Positions 18,213 through 27,252 of a stretch of DNA of 64,000 bases are shown here, piece by piece; positions within the stretch are counted from its first letter, which is position 1, and each line of letters opens with the position of its first letter. A model generated the notes under the pieces. It saw nothing but the letters and a program-made list of their open reading frames with translations, ran no database searches and was not told where the DNA came from. Origin of the DNA: an uncultured Draconibacterium sp. (lineage in GTDB: Bacteria > Bacteroidota > Bacteroidia > Bacteroidales > Prolixibacteraceae). Made by a program: the position numbers and the translations under genes. Where the stretch lies: contig NZ_OY771647.1 of NCBI RefSeq assembly GCF_963674925.1, forward strand, positions 2,929,501-2,993,500. The letters are read 5' to 3'.

Positions 18213-20822
18213 TTAGTTGCCATCAGGTTTTAATAGCTCATAACTTGGGCTATCGGGCCAGAAAAAGTTTTGCCAGCTATCCGGCTGTTTAGGATCGAAA
18301 GTCTTCCAGTCATCAACTATGTATTTTTTTAGCTCGTGATCGTTGTCGATAAGTTCCTGTACAACACATTTTGCCAGTTCGTAAGCCCCGTAAGGATTAA
18401 AATGGGTATTGTCGGCCAACGGTTTATCCTGGTTGGGGAAAGTGTTGGCAGGGTAGTGAACAAAGGCATTTTTTGAGTTTTCTACTCCCAGACTTTCGTA
18501 AAAAATTTTACTCATTGCATTGAGGTCGACGAGAGGACTATTTTCCCGGGCAGCCAATTGACGTATCGCATCGGGATATTCTTCAAGAGTATTTACGATT
18601 TTGCCTTCTTCATCAAATTTTCTTCGGTTGGTTGAGCTTACCAAAACGGTTTGGGCTCCCTTTTCTTTAGCGGACTGAATATAATAGCGGAGTTCGTCCT
18701 GGTAGGTTGTATAGGGTTCTACATGGTTACCGCCGGGTTTTTGATCATTATGCGCGAATTCAATAAAAAGATAATCGCCCGGTTTCATCATGCTTAATAC
18801 CTTTTTCAGGCGGTTTTCGCGTCGGAATGCTTTTAGGGTTTCACCTGATTCGGCGTAATTAGCGACAACAATTTCAGGTTTTAAAAAGCGTGTAAACATT
18901 TGTCCCCACGATGCCCATGGCTCGTATTCCTGGTCAACCACCGTGGAGTTGCCGGCCAGATAAATTACCGGTAAATCGTTGGCCTCCTCAATTATCACTG
19001 ACGAAACGCAAGGGTGGGGACCATTAAACTCAAGGGTTAGGTGCTTATCCCAGTTCGCAAATGTCATTTCCCGTGTTTTCCGGCGAATCTCCTCAGTGGC
19101 ATTAATTTGTGGCGAGCGGCGATCAACAATAATGGTTTTGGTTACGATCTCGCCTTTTTTTGTTTGAATATTTTCAAGCATTAAACGGCGCGATTCTGCT
19201 TTTACCGTGGTAGCAGTAGTTTCTCTGGCGTTTCCCAGTGTTAAGGTAATTTTATAGCGGCCTTCAGGTACATCAACCTGAAAATAAAACGGGGCATCGG
19301 AACTTATCCAGTCATCGGTTGCTTTGTTTGATCCATTCTTCTGACCAGCCTTTAAAGCAATCTCACTAATGATTCCAAAACCATTCTCTTTTGAATACAA
19401 TGTTGCAGGAGTTACAGCCTGATAGCCGTCAGTCACTTTTCCGTTTCCAAAATCAAATCTCCATTCAGTCTTTTTTTTTTCGGTATAAAACTGAAGCGAG
19501 CTGTCGTTAATTCTGATGTCGTGTGTTTTAACCAGTTCTATCATTTCTGCTCCTGCCAGGATTACAGGGCCATATCCGTGAGCGGCAAATACGTTTACCG
19601 GACGGTAATAGTAAAAGGCAGGATCAAAGCCCATTCCTGTTCCCACGCAGGTGCCTTCTACCTGTCCTTTTTCATTCACTTTTGTAGCTACGGCATTCCA
19701 GGCCAGGCAGGCTACCGGTCCATAAACTTTTGCATCAACATATCCACGGTTAATCGCCCGGGCAATTGCATAGGTATAAATGGCTGTAGCCGATGTTTCC
19801 AGATAGGTATCGTTTCGGTCGATCAGCTGATGCCAGAATCCTGTTCCATCCTGGTAACTGGCTAATCCCTGTATGTGGCGTTTTAACAGATCCAGTACCT
19901 TATCTCTTTCCGGATAATCTTCCGGAAGTACTTCAAGAAGTTCAACCAGAGTCATTACTGCCCAGCCGTTGGCTCTTCCCCAGTGAAACTGCGGATGTTC
20001 TTCCATATCCATTATCCAGCCGTGCATGTAAAGCCCCTTTTCGTAATTAAACATGCGTTTTGAAAACTGTATCACCTGTTTCACGGCATCATCAAAATAT
20101 TTATTGTCGCCACTGTAGCTTCCCATTTGTGCCAATGCCGGAACGCTCATAAACAGATCGTCGAGCCACAGGGAATTGGGTTGCGGACGGTTGCGTGCCA
20201 GTGTTTTGTCTTCAAAACGAAATTGTTTGTTGCTGATATAATCGATGTAACTTTTTATTCTGCTGTCCAGGTTTTGGGCCTTTCCGCTGCTGCTCGCTTT
20301 AATCATGGCAGCACAAATGGCTCCGCAATCGTCGAGTGCGTGTGGGTGAACGGAGCGGTACAAGGTGTATTTGGCTCCCGGATTTTGTTCTTCAAACTTT
20401 GTAAATGCATCAAGCGCTTTTCCCATAAAATTGAGCCTTTCGCTTGTATAAGCTGCGTACTTCGGATCTCCCGAAGTTTTACTGGCAAGCAACATACCGG
20501 CATAGGTAACTCCCCATTCATAACTGTTTAACCGAAAGTCGCCCGGCATAAAAATGGTATTTTCATCCACTTTTGAAAAATCAGTAATTTCTTTCCCGGT
20601 ATTTTTGTCCTGGAGTTTTGCAGGGGTGCTTTCATTCAGATAGTTATAGATTTTATCGATAGTCTTTATAATATCGTCCACCTCTGGTTTCCCGTAAGGG
20701 ATGGGATAATCCGGTTGAAGCAGGTGCAACGGAGTGGTTACATCGTTTACTTTTTGAGCCGTTACAGCCAACCCAACCAAGGTGCAAATGACGGTTAAAA
20801 TGGTAAATAATTTCGTTTTCAT
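18213..20822 (-). CDS. GH105-CE12 fusion: rhamnogalacturonyl hydrolase plus RG acetylesterase
   Basis: Bifunctional secreted enzyme of 869 residues. After a signal peptide (about 1-22), a GH105 six-hairpin domain (about 35-430) carries SLWLDDLFMSVPALAQ with Asp221, and FHWGRANGWAVMTLVELLEVLPED. A beta-sandwich linker (about 450-600) begins EWRFDFGNGK and looks like the galactose-binding-type module often placed before such esterases. The C-terminal SGNH domain (about 615-850) is CE12-like: LAGNSTV with Ser626, FIEFAHNDQKPGG, and DNTHFNPYGA. It would deacetylate RG-I fragments and remove the unsaturated galacturonate. The Ser box reads GNST rather than the GDST of the neighbouring esterase. 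It lies 44 bp after that gene. Confidence 0.88.
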   Translation of the reverse strand: MKTKLFTILTVICTLVGLAVTAQKVNDVTTPLHLLQPDYPIPYGKPEVDDIIKTIDKIYNYLNESTPAKLQDKNTGKEITDFSKVDENTIFMPGDFRLNSYEWGVTYAGMLLASKTSGDPKYAAYTSERLNFMGKALDAFTKFEEQNPGAKYTLYRSVHPHALDDCGAICAAMIKASSSGKAQNLDSRIKSYIDYISNKQFRFEDKTLARNRPQPNSLWLDDLFMSVPALAQMGSYSGDNKYFDDAVKQVIQFSKRMFNYEKGLYMHGWIMDMEEHPQFHWGRANGWAVMTLVELLEVLPEDYPERDKVLDLLKRHIQGLASYQDGTGFWHQLIDRNDTYLETSATAIYTYAIARAINRGYVDAKVYGPVACLAWNAVATKVNEKGQVEGTCVGTGMGFDPAFYYYRPVNVFAAHGYGPVILAGAEMIELVKTHDIRINDSSLQFYTEKKKTEWRFDFGNGKVTDGYQAVTPATLYSKENGFGIISEIALKAGQKNGSNKATDDWISSDAPFYFQVDVPEGRYKITLTLGNARETTATTVKAESRRLMLENIQTKKGEIVTKTIIVDRRSPQINATEEIRRKTREMTFANWDKHLTLEFNGPHPCVSSVIIEEANDLPVIYLAGNSTVVDQEYEPWASWGQMFTRFLKPEIVVANYAESGETLKAFRRENRLKKVLSMMKPGDYLFIEFAHNDQKPGGNHVEPYTTYQDELRYYIQSAKEKGAQTVLVSSTNRRKFDEEGKIVNTLEEYPDAIRQLAARENSPLVDLNAMSKIFYESLGVENSKNAFVHYPANTFPNQDKPLADNTHFNPYGAYELAKCVVQELIDNDHELKKYIVDDWKTFDPKQPDSWQNFFWPDSPSYELLKPDGN

Positions 20823-20866
20823 TTCAAATTTGGTTTTTGATAATCAATGATTCGGTTCATTTTAGT

Positions 20867-22375
20867 TTAATACAAGTTCGTATAACCTCTTAATTTGCAC
20901 CCTCCTAAATTTTGTATCTCTTCGGCAAGCGTGAGGGCATTAAATCGGGCACCGTAAACATTTGTATGCGTATGATCACCCGGAAAAAACTGCTTTACAA
21001 TCTTTGGTCCCATGGCTTCATATTCAATGGCAATAGCATTGTTTAAATCAATAAAAAATGCATTTTCTGATTTGGCTGCCTCTTTTGCCCATTTGCCGTA
21101 ATTGTTATCTACCCGTTCTACTTTTCCGTCAGGCCATTCGTTACGTGGAATTTGCGAAAGTACAATAACAGATACCCCTTTGGCTTTGGCATCCTGAATG
21201 TATTTTTTCATGTACCAGCCATAGGTGTGAACGGTTTCCCTCGAACCATCATCGCGGGTAATTTCGCGGGTTTCATCTCCCATCCCGGGTAGTGAGCCCC
21301 TGTATTTCGGTTTGTCGATATTACCACCGTCGTTATGTCCAAACTGAATGAGCAGGAAATCGCCGGAATTTAACTGTGCCAGCACTTCATCCCAAAGGCC
21401 TTCGTACTGAAAACTTCTGCTACTTCGGCCTCCACGTGCTTTATTAATGATAAGAAGGCGTGTAGTATCCATATAATGGTGCAGTTCGCGGCCCCAGCCA
21501 ACAATTTCATCGTTTCCATTGGCAACGGTTGAGTCGCCGATTATAAATACCTTTTTCTTTACCGGAAAATTTATTCTTGGGTTCTCCAGCAAATAATCTT
21601 TCAGGTAACATTCATCCGATTTTTTTAGTTCCTCAACAATAAGAGAGGCTGCAAGCACTGCGCCTTTTGCCGAAGTATGGGTGTGATCTCGTTTAAAGAA
21701 ATAATGACCGGTAACTTCATCTTCACCTAATTTTTCCATGGCAATTGCCATTTTTTCATTCAGGTTGATAAATTCAACTTCTTCTAAATTAGCCACTTCC
21801 TTGGCCCATAAACCGTATTTCTTATCGTTGCGAGGAACCTGCCCGTTTTCCCAGTCATTTCGCGGAATTGGCGACATAACCACCGGTATTGCTCCTTTGG
21901 CTTTAGCTTCAGCAATGTACTGCCTGATGTACCATCCGTAAGTATGAACAATTTCGTGGACACCGGTAAGCATATTATCAATCTCTTCTGTGGCATCGCT
22001 AAATCCATAAATGGTCCCGCGTGCTCTAAAATCGTCGTTTATCGGGCCATCATCGTTGTGACCAAACTGCATTAACACATAATCGCCGGGTTGTATTTTT
22101 CGGAGTACTTCATCCCACAATCCTTTACTTCGGAAAGTGCGGCTACTGGTGCCTCCCAGCGCATGGTTCTCTATGTTTACTTTGCTTGTATCGAAAAACT
22201 GAACAAGAGGATCGCCCCAGCCCCAAAGCCCGCCGGCTCCGTCGCCACGTCCGTTTTTAACGGTTGAATCGCCAATGATATAAATGGTTGGTTTCCGGTC
22301 GGAATTTTCTTTTTCAATTTCTTTACATCCTGCAAAAATGCAGAGAATCAGGATAAAATTAAGAACTCGTATCAT
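20867..22375 (-). CDS. Lipoprotein with two tandem CE12 acetylesterase domains
   Basis: Rhamnogalacturonan acetylesterase-type protein of 502 residues, anchored by Cys17 (FAGC lipobox). Two SGNH hydrolase domains lie head to tail. The first (about 28-260) has IIGDST with Ser37, MQFGHNDDGP and RDHTHTS; the second (about 272-495) has IIGDST with Ser282, IQFGHNDGGN and GDHTHTN. Both keep Ser, the Gly/Asn oxyanion residues and the Asp-x-x-His pair, so both should be active. Shared segments such as HTYGWY and IPRN show they arose by duplication and have since diverged. Position between GH2 and the GH105-CE12 fusion makes acetylated RG-I the likely substrate. Confidence 0.88.
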   Translation of the reverse strand: MIRVLNFILILCIFAGCKEIEKENSDRKPTIYIIGDSTVKNGRGDGAGGLWGWGDPLVQFFDTSKVNIENHALGGTSSRTFRSKGLWDEVLRKIQPGDYVLMQFGHNDDGPINDDFRARGTIYGFSDATEEIDNMLTGVHEIVHTYGWYIRQYIAEAKAKGAIPVVMSPIPRNDWENGQVPRNDKKYGLWAKEVANLEEVEFINLNEKMAIAMEKLGEDEVTGHYFFKRDHTHTSAKGAVLAASLIVEELKKSDECYLKDYLLENPRINFPVKKKVFIIGDSTVANGNDEIVGWGRELHHYMDTTRLLIINKARGGRSSRSFQYEGLWDEVLAQLNSGDFLLIQFGHNDGGNIDKPKYRGSLPGMGDETREITRDDGSRETVHTYGWYMKKYIQDAKAKGVSVIVLSQIPRNEWPDGKVERVDNNYGKWAKEAAKSENAFFIDLNNAIAIEYEAMGPKIVKQFFPGDHTHTNVYGARFNALTLAEEIQNLGGCKLRGYTNLY

Positions 22376-22415
22376 ATTGAATGTTTTGTGAATCTCTGTG
22401 AGTATTTTTTGATTG

Positions 22416-25325
22416 TTAGTTGCGTAACCCGAAATAGAAATACAGTGTTCGTTTCACCGGTTTATCCATTTTATTTAGTTCTCCGGCAGGCCCCAGGTTC
22501 CAGGTGTCGTTACTGATTCCCATAGCTAATTTTGTGCCCAATGGAGGAATTCCATCGAGAAAAGAAATAGCACCTTTTGGTAACGCCGGATAATTTTGAG
22601 GCCCTGAAATTCCGTAAAAATCAAAGAGACGAACAAAGAGATCATCTTCCTGAGCAACTACAGTAAATTTTCCGTCAACAGTATTAAATTCAATCCACGA
22701 AACATCAGCATAGTAACCTTTAATCTGAGGGTATTGCCAGTTATTATCGCCGGGAAGTACATTATTGTACAAACGCTGAAAAACGTCCAGACGACCACCT
22801 TGTAAGCGGTTTTTCCAAATATGTGACGGTCCTTCGCCCAGCCATTTAGTGCTAATAATATCCGACTCTGGGAAATCGAAACTAATACCGGTAAAATATT
22901 GTTCGCCTTCCACCTGGTATTCGTAATCAAGCTGCAACCAGCCACTGTTGTACATCGTCCAGCTGAGGTGGTTTATGTCGCCATTGTAGGTCATATCAAG
23001 GCGGTAACTGTTGTCGTTTCTGTGTTGCTCAATGTTTGAAAGTTGGGCATTCCCACTCACCAAAACCGGGCCGTTCGAGAAGGGGAGAGGCAGACCAAAA
23101 TCGTTGGCAAGCTTCCGGATAGTACCGTCTTTTTTGCTAAAAGTCACTGCTATCCCCGAGGCTTTTAAGGTGATCAGCGAATCGTTCTCGTTAACCTCAA
23201 CCGTCTCACTAATATCGGTGTCACCTGCTTGTTGTTCAATCGGTAGAATATTATCTTCTTCAATTCCTAAGGCTTTGAGTGCTTTTAGGCGCTCTGTCTC
23301 GTTTTCGTCGAGGGTTTTCTCAACTAATTTTACAACCTGGTTGGTGTTGCCGTCGGTCTTCCAACTCCAGCAGTATATTTCGTCACCCGAAGGATCGAAA
23401 GCACGTAAATAAAGCGCATCGTATTGTTTGTAGTTGTCAGGTAGATCAAGCATAAGATTTCCTTTCTGAACCGGAGCAATATCGGGAGTTTGTGCCGTTC
23501 CGCTTTTTATCACTTTATGATATGCACCGCGTTGTTCGGGCAAACTAAAATCCACCAGCTGCCATTCAAAACGCACTTCCTTCAGATTGGTAAAATGATA
23601 GCGGTTTTCCACCGGAATCGTTCCGTCAAAGTTGTCAGGAAGCTTTTCCATTTCAATTTTAACGGGACTGTAAATTTCGCGCATGGCGTAAACGCTGCCT
23701 TCTTTTTCGCGGTGTGGGCCAACCAGCCCGTCGGGGGCATTTACACGGTTGGCATCAATAACATTATCCATATCGGTACGCATCAAACCTTCGTCGGCCA
23801 GCACCCACGAAAATCCTCCTGCCGATCGATCCGAGTTCCAGAACAACTCCCAAAAATCAGCCAGTGCCGTTGCACCGCCACCATCGTCCTGCGCATGCAA
23901 AAATTCGGTGGGCATGTAAATCAGGCCTTCATCCAGAATTTTTTTCGAGCTGTAATAATTTTCGTAGTGGTTGCAGTCTATTCCGTTAAAATCGTTTCCG
24001 GGACGGTGGTGGGCGTGAATCACAGGGCGTTTCGACGGATCGTAAAAACCATAATCATCGTCCAGTTCTTTGTTGGTACCGCCTTCATTTCCATTGCTCC
24101 AGAAAATTATAGACGGATGATTGACATCCCGAATCACCATTTCTTTTACCAGTTTACTTCCTGATTCGGTATCATAAGCATTTTGCCAGCCGGCCAACTC
24201 GTCGAGCACATAAAGTCCCAGTGAATCGCAGTATTCAAGAAATGCTTTGTTGGGAGGGTAGTGGGCACAACGAACCGCATTCATATTCATAAATTTTATG
24301 AGTTTTACATCATCCAAATCGATTTGCGGATTTACACAACGTCCGGTTTCTGGCCAGAATACGTGGCGGTTTACACCTTTCATTTTAATCTTTGTTCCGT
24401 TGAGGTAAATGCCGTCACCTTCGCGTATCTCGATGGTGCGGAACCCAAATTTTTCGGTGAGTTCGTAAGTGGTTTCAGCTCCGTTTTTCAGGCTGACTTC
24501 TACTGAATAGAGATTTGGGGTTTCGGCCGTCCAGGTATGTGGGTCTTCAACCTTGCACGATAACTCAACCAGCGAATCACCTTTTGAAACCGAACTTAGA
24601 CAGGTTTGTATCAGTTTTCCTGTATTGTCGAAAATCCGGGCTTCAATCGTTTGCTTGTCTTTTACATTTATGGGGAAAGTTTCCATTGTAAACGATCCAT
24701 CGGCTTGTGCATTTATGGCCACCCGGTCGATATAGTTTTGGGGTACGGCTTCCAGGTAAACCGGACGGAAAATACCGCCAAAAATCCAATAATCAGCGTA
24801 ACGTTCAGCATGGTTCACCGATGCATTCGACGACCATTTATCAACTTTCACCTCCAGTAGGTTATCTTCGTTTGGCTTTAGTTTGTCGGTTATATCATAT
24901 TTAAAGCGGTAGAACGATCCCTGATGTTTTGGGCCGGCCAATTCGCCGTTTATTTTTACTTCGGTGTCGGTCATCGAGCCTTCAAAAACGATAAAAACAC
25001 GTTTGCCGTTCCAGTTTTCAGGCAGGTTGAAGCGATGTTTATATAAACCACTTTCTTTGGCATAATCAAATTTCTTTCCGTAGGTGCGGTAATCGCGGCC
25101 ATAATCGTATTCGCCAAAGCCCTGTTGTTCCCAGTGCGACGGTACTTCAATTTTTTTCCATTCGCCGCTTTGACGGCCTGCGGTGCAAAAGAAATCCCAT
25201 GCAACCGTGTTTTCATTATCGGTGCCTGAGAGGTATTTAATTTCTTTCTTCGATGTGTTGGCCCAACCAAAAGTGATCAGTAAAATAAAAAGAAATGTAG
25301 TAGTAGTTTTTAAAAATGAGTTCAT
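22416..25325 (-). CDS. Exported GH2 enzyme, beta-galactosidase type
   Basis: GH2 family exo-beta-glycosidase of 969 residues with a signal peptide (about 1-23). Domain order: sugar-binding jelly roll (about 35-195), immunoglobulin-like domain (about 200-305), TIM barrel (about 310-590), then C-terminal sandwich domains to the end. The acid/base is Glu414 in FWSNGNEGG and the nucleophile Glu474 in YMPTEFLHAQ. The opening PSHWEQQGFGEYDYGRDY and MTDTEVKINGEL are typical of large Bacteroidota GH2 enzymes. In an RG-I locus it most likely trims beta-galactose side chains, although GH2 also includes beta-glucuronidases and others. Spacing to the next gene is 40 bp. Confidence 0.85.
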   Translation of the reverse strand: MNSFLKTTTTFLFILLITFGWANTSKKEIKYLSGTDNENTVAWDFFCTAGRQSGEWKKIEVPSHWEQQGFGEYDYGRDYRTYGKKFDYAKESGLYKHRFNLPENWNGKRVFIVFEGSMTDTEVKINGELAGPKHQGSFYRFKYDITDKLKPNEDNLLEVKVDKWSSNASVNHAERYADYWIFGGIFRPVYLEAVPQNYIDRVAINAQADGSFTMETFPINVKDKQTIEARIFDNTGKLIQTCLSSVSKGDSLVELSCKVEDPHTWTAETPNLYSVEVSLKNGAETTYELTEKFGFRTIEIREGDGIYLNGTKIKMKGVNRHVFWPETGRCVNPQIDLDDVKLIKFMNMNAVRCAHYPPNKAFLEYCDSLGLYVLDELAGWQNAYDTESGSKLVKEMVIRDVNHPSIIFWSNGNEGGTNKELDDDYGFYDPSKRPVIHAHHRPGNDFNGIDCNHYENYYSSKKILDEGLIYMPTEFLHAQDDGGGATALADFWELFWNSDRSAGGFSWVLADEGLMRTDMDNVIDANRVNAPDGLVGPHREKEGSVYAMREIYSPVKIEMEKLPDNFDGTIPVENRYHFTNLKEVRFEWQLVDFSLPEQRGAYHKVIKSGTAQTPDIAPVQKGNLMLDLPDNYKQYDALYLRAFDPSGDEIYCWSWKTDGNTNQVVKLVEKTLDENETERLKALKALGIEEDNILPIEQQAGDTDISETVEVNENDSLITLKASGIAVTFSKKDGTIRKLANDFGLPLPFSNGPVLVSGNAQLSNIEQHRNDNSYRLDMTYNGDINHLSWTMYNSGWLQLDYEYQVEGEQYFTGISFDFPESDIISTKWLGEGPSHIWKNRLQGGRLDVFQRLYNNVLPGDNNWQYPQIKGYYADVSWIEFNTVDGKFTVVAQEDDLFVRLFDFYGISGPQNYPALPKGAISFLDGIPPLGTKLAMGISNDTWNLGPAGELNKMDKPVKRTLYFYFGLRN

Positions 25326-25335
25326 AATCAGAGTT

Positions 25336-27233
25336 TTAATCTATTTGGATGGAAAAGTTTTTTCCTTGTTTTTCAATAATAGCCTGGCGCGTATTTTCCT
25401 GATAGTTCCAGTTATCAGCCCCGTAAATACTTTTAGGTTCGGTTGCCCGGTTAACAAACAGGGTGTAATCATGGTCTTTTTGCCCTTTCACTTCAATCAT
25501 ATTTCCGCTTTGAGTAATATTCACTTCCACCTCCGAGTAATAAAATCCATCGCCAAGTGGTTCGTAAAAATGCAGTTTAGCGTCTTCTTTTTTTAGAATA
25601 TAAAGGTTGAATTTCGCTGAATACAAGGTGCTGTCACCATTTGTTAAAGCCTTTGTTTCTGTTGGATTTACCGGAATGATAACCGCCTCACCATCGCGGT
25701 TGATGGCTTGAAACTGTTCTTCAAGCGTTTGTTCGGATTGGTTTTCAACCGGCTGCGATTCGGTTTTTATTAATTCGGGTTGCTGAATATTATTACCATC
25801 GGTAAGTTTTATGGGCTGGCCGGTAGCGGTTTTTAGCACAACGTTTTTCATGGTCCAGTTGCTGGCATAAGTCAGTTGGCCGCTTTCTTCGGCTTCCACC
25901 GACACATTTTCCCAGCTAATGTCGTGAATATGACGTTCAGGGTAAGCATTGGCATAAAAAGCACGTTCAGCTTTTTCCACTTTTATATTGCTGAGTTTGA
26001 TGTTTCTGAACTCGGGAATTCCTGTTTCCTCGGGAACAACACGCTGGCTCAGCACCCGCCAACGATCTTTAATTTCTTCTTCAGGAATATCGTCGGGAAT
26101 CGTGCAGTAGCTGTATTCGGGATACCAGTTCAACTCAAAATGAAAAGGATTGGCCACGTTCTCCATTTTTATATCGTGAAAATGAATGTTTTCGATAATT
26201 CCGCCGCGTACTTTTGCCGATTTAAAACGGATGCCAATATTGGTGCCAATGGCTTTTAGCCCATATACTTCGATATTGCGCATTCCCCCGGAAGTTTCGC
26301 GCCCAAGGTTATTAAACCGTGGCCGGCGCGAGTAATACAATTTCTGTAAACAATATTTTCTGCCGGGCGATTAACACGTAACCCATCGGCATCTTTTCCG
26401 GCTTTTATACACAGGTTATCGTCGTTACAGTCGATGTCGCAATTTTCCACCAGCACATCTTTCGATGAGTCGGTATCAATACCATCAGAACTTGGTCCGT
26501 GCCCGCCAATATTGTTGCGAACCACCAGCCCGTCGACATGCACGCGGGTGCTGTAGGTGAGCGAAATGGTCCAAAAGCCGGCACGTTTTACGGTAAAATC
26601 TTTTAACAGTACATCTTCCGATTTCCAGATAACGACCGGGCGTACCCGCTCACAATCGTAATCAACTGCCCAGCGAATACCTTTATCTTTGTACTCGCCC
26701 CACATGCCACCGCTGTATTTTGGATCGCCCCAGAATTTATCCCACCAGTATTTTCCGTTTCCATCAATTACTCCTTTACCGGTAATACGCACATTTTTCT
26801 CGTCGTAAACATTGATCAATGCAGCCGGCCACTCCATTTCAATTCCGGCAATGCGGGTCCACTTTCGTGGGTAATAATCGTTGTTTTGAATGGCCTGAAT
26901 AACCACTCCCTCACCAATGTGGAGTTCCACATTCGACTTTACAAAAAGTGCTCCCGATAAATAGGTTCCCGCGGGGAAAATTACTTTTCCACCACCTGCA
27001 TCGGCTGCGGCATCAATGGTATTTTGAATGGCTTCGGTAGTCAGCGTTTTTCCATCAGCGATGGCTCCAAAATCTGCTACATTGAAAGATTTGTCTGGTA
27101 TTACGGTAAAGTCATCATTGTAAAAAAATCCTTCAAGTCGTTTAACCAATTCGCTTTTTGCCGGTTTTTCTGCTTCCCGGGTACATGAGAAAGCAGAAAT
27201 AATAATGAGTATTGCAACTATTTTATTTATCAT
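25336..27233 (-). pseudogene. GH28 polygalacturonase-type enzyme interrupted by a frameshift
   Basis: Two overlapping minus-strand frames make one GH28 protein. The first (26256-27233) has a lipoprotein signal (FSC, Cys17) and the beta-helix with SDGIDTD, CNDDNLCIKAG and RAGHGLITLG. The second (25336 to about 26300) continues as ETSGGMRNIEVYGLKAIGTNIGIRFKSAKVRGG. Between plus positions 26300 and 26301 one base is missing relative to the expected GSETSGG reading (GGC-GC-GAA for GGC-nGC-GAA), so the frame shifts and translation stops 11 codons later. The Arg/Lys pair of the active site (IRFK) lies after the break, so a truncated product should be inactive. It may be a true mutation, a programmed slip or an assembly error. 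Context points to a rhamnogalacturonan or galacturonan hydrolase. Confidence 0.85.
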
Positions 27234-27252
27234 ACTTTACTATTTTAACTGT

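Noticed and set aside
25336..26340. A separate 334-residue gene starting MYYSRRPRF
   Set aside because: Its first residues overlap GH28 out of frame; from ETSGGMRN on it is the natural continuation of GH28, so it is the 3' half of a frameshifted gene.
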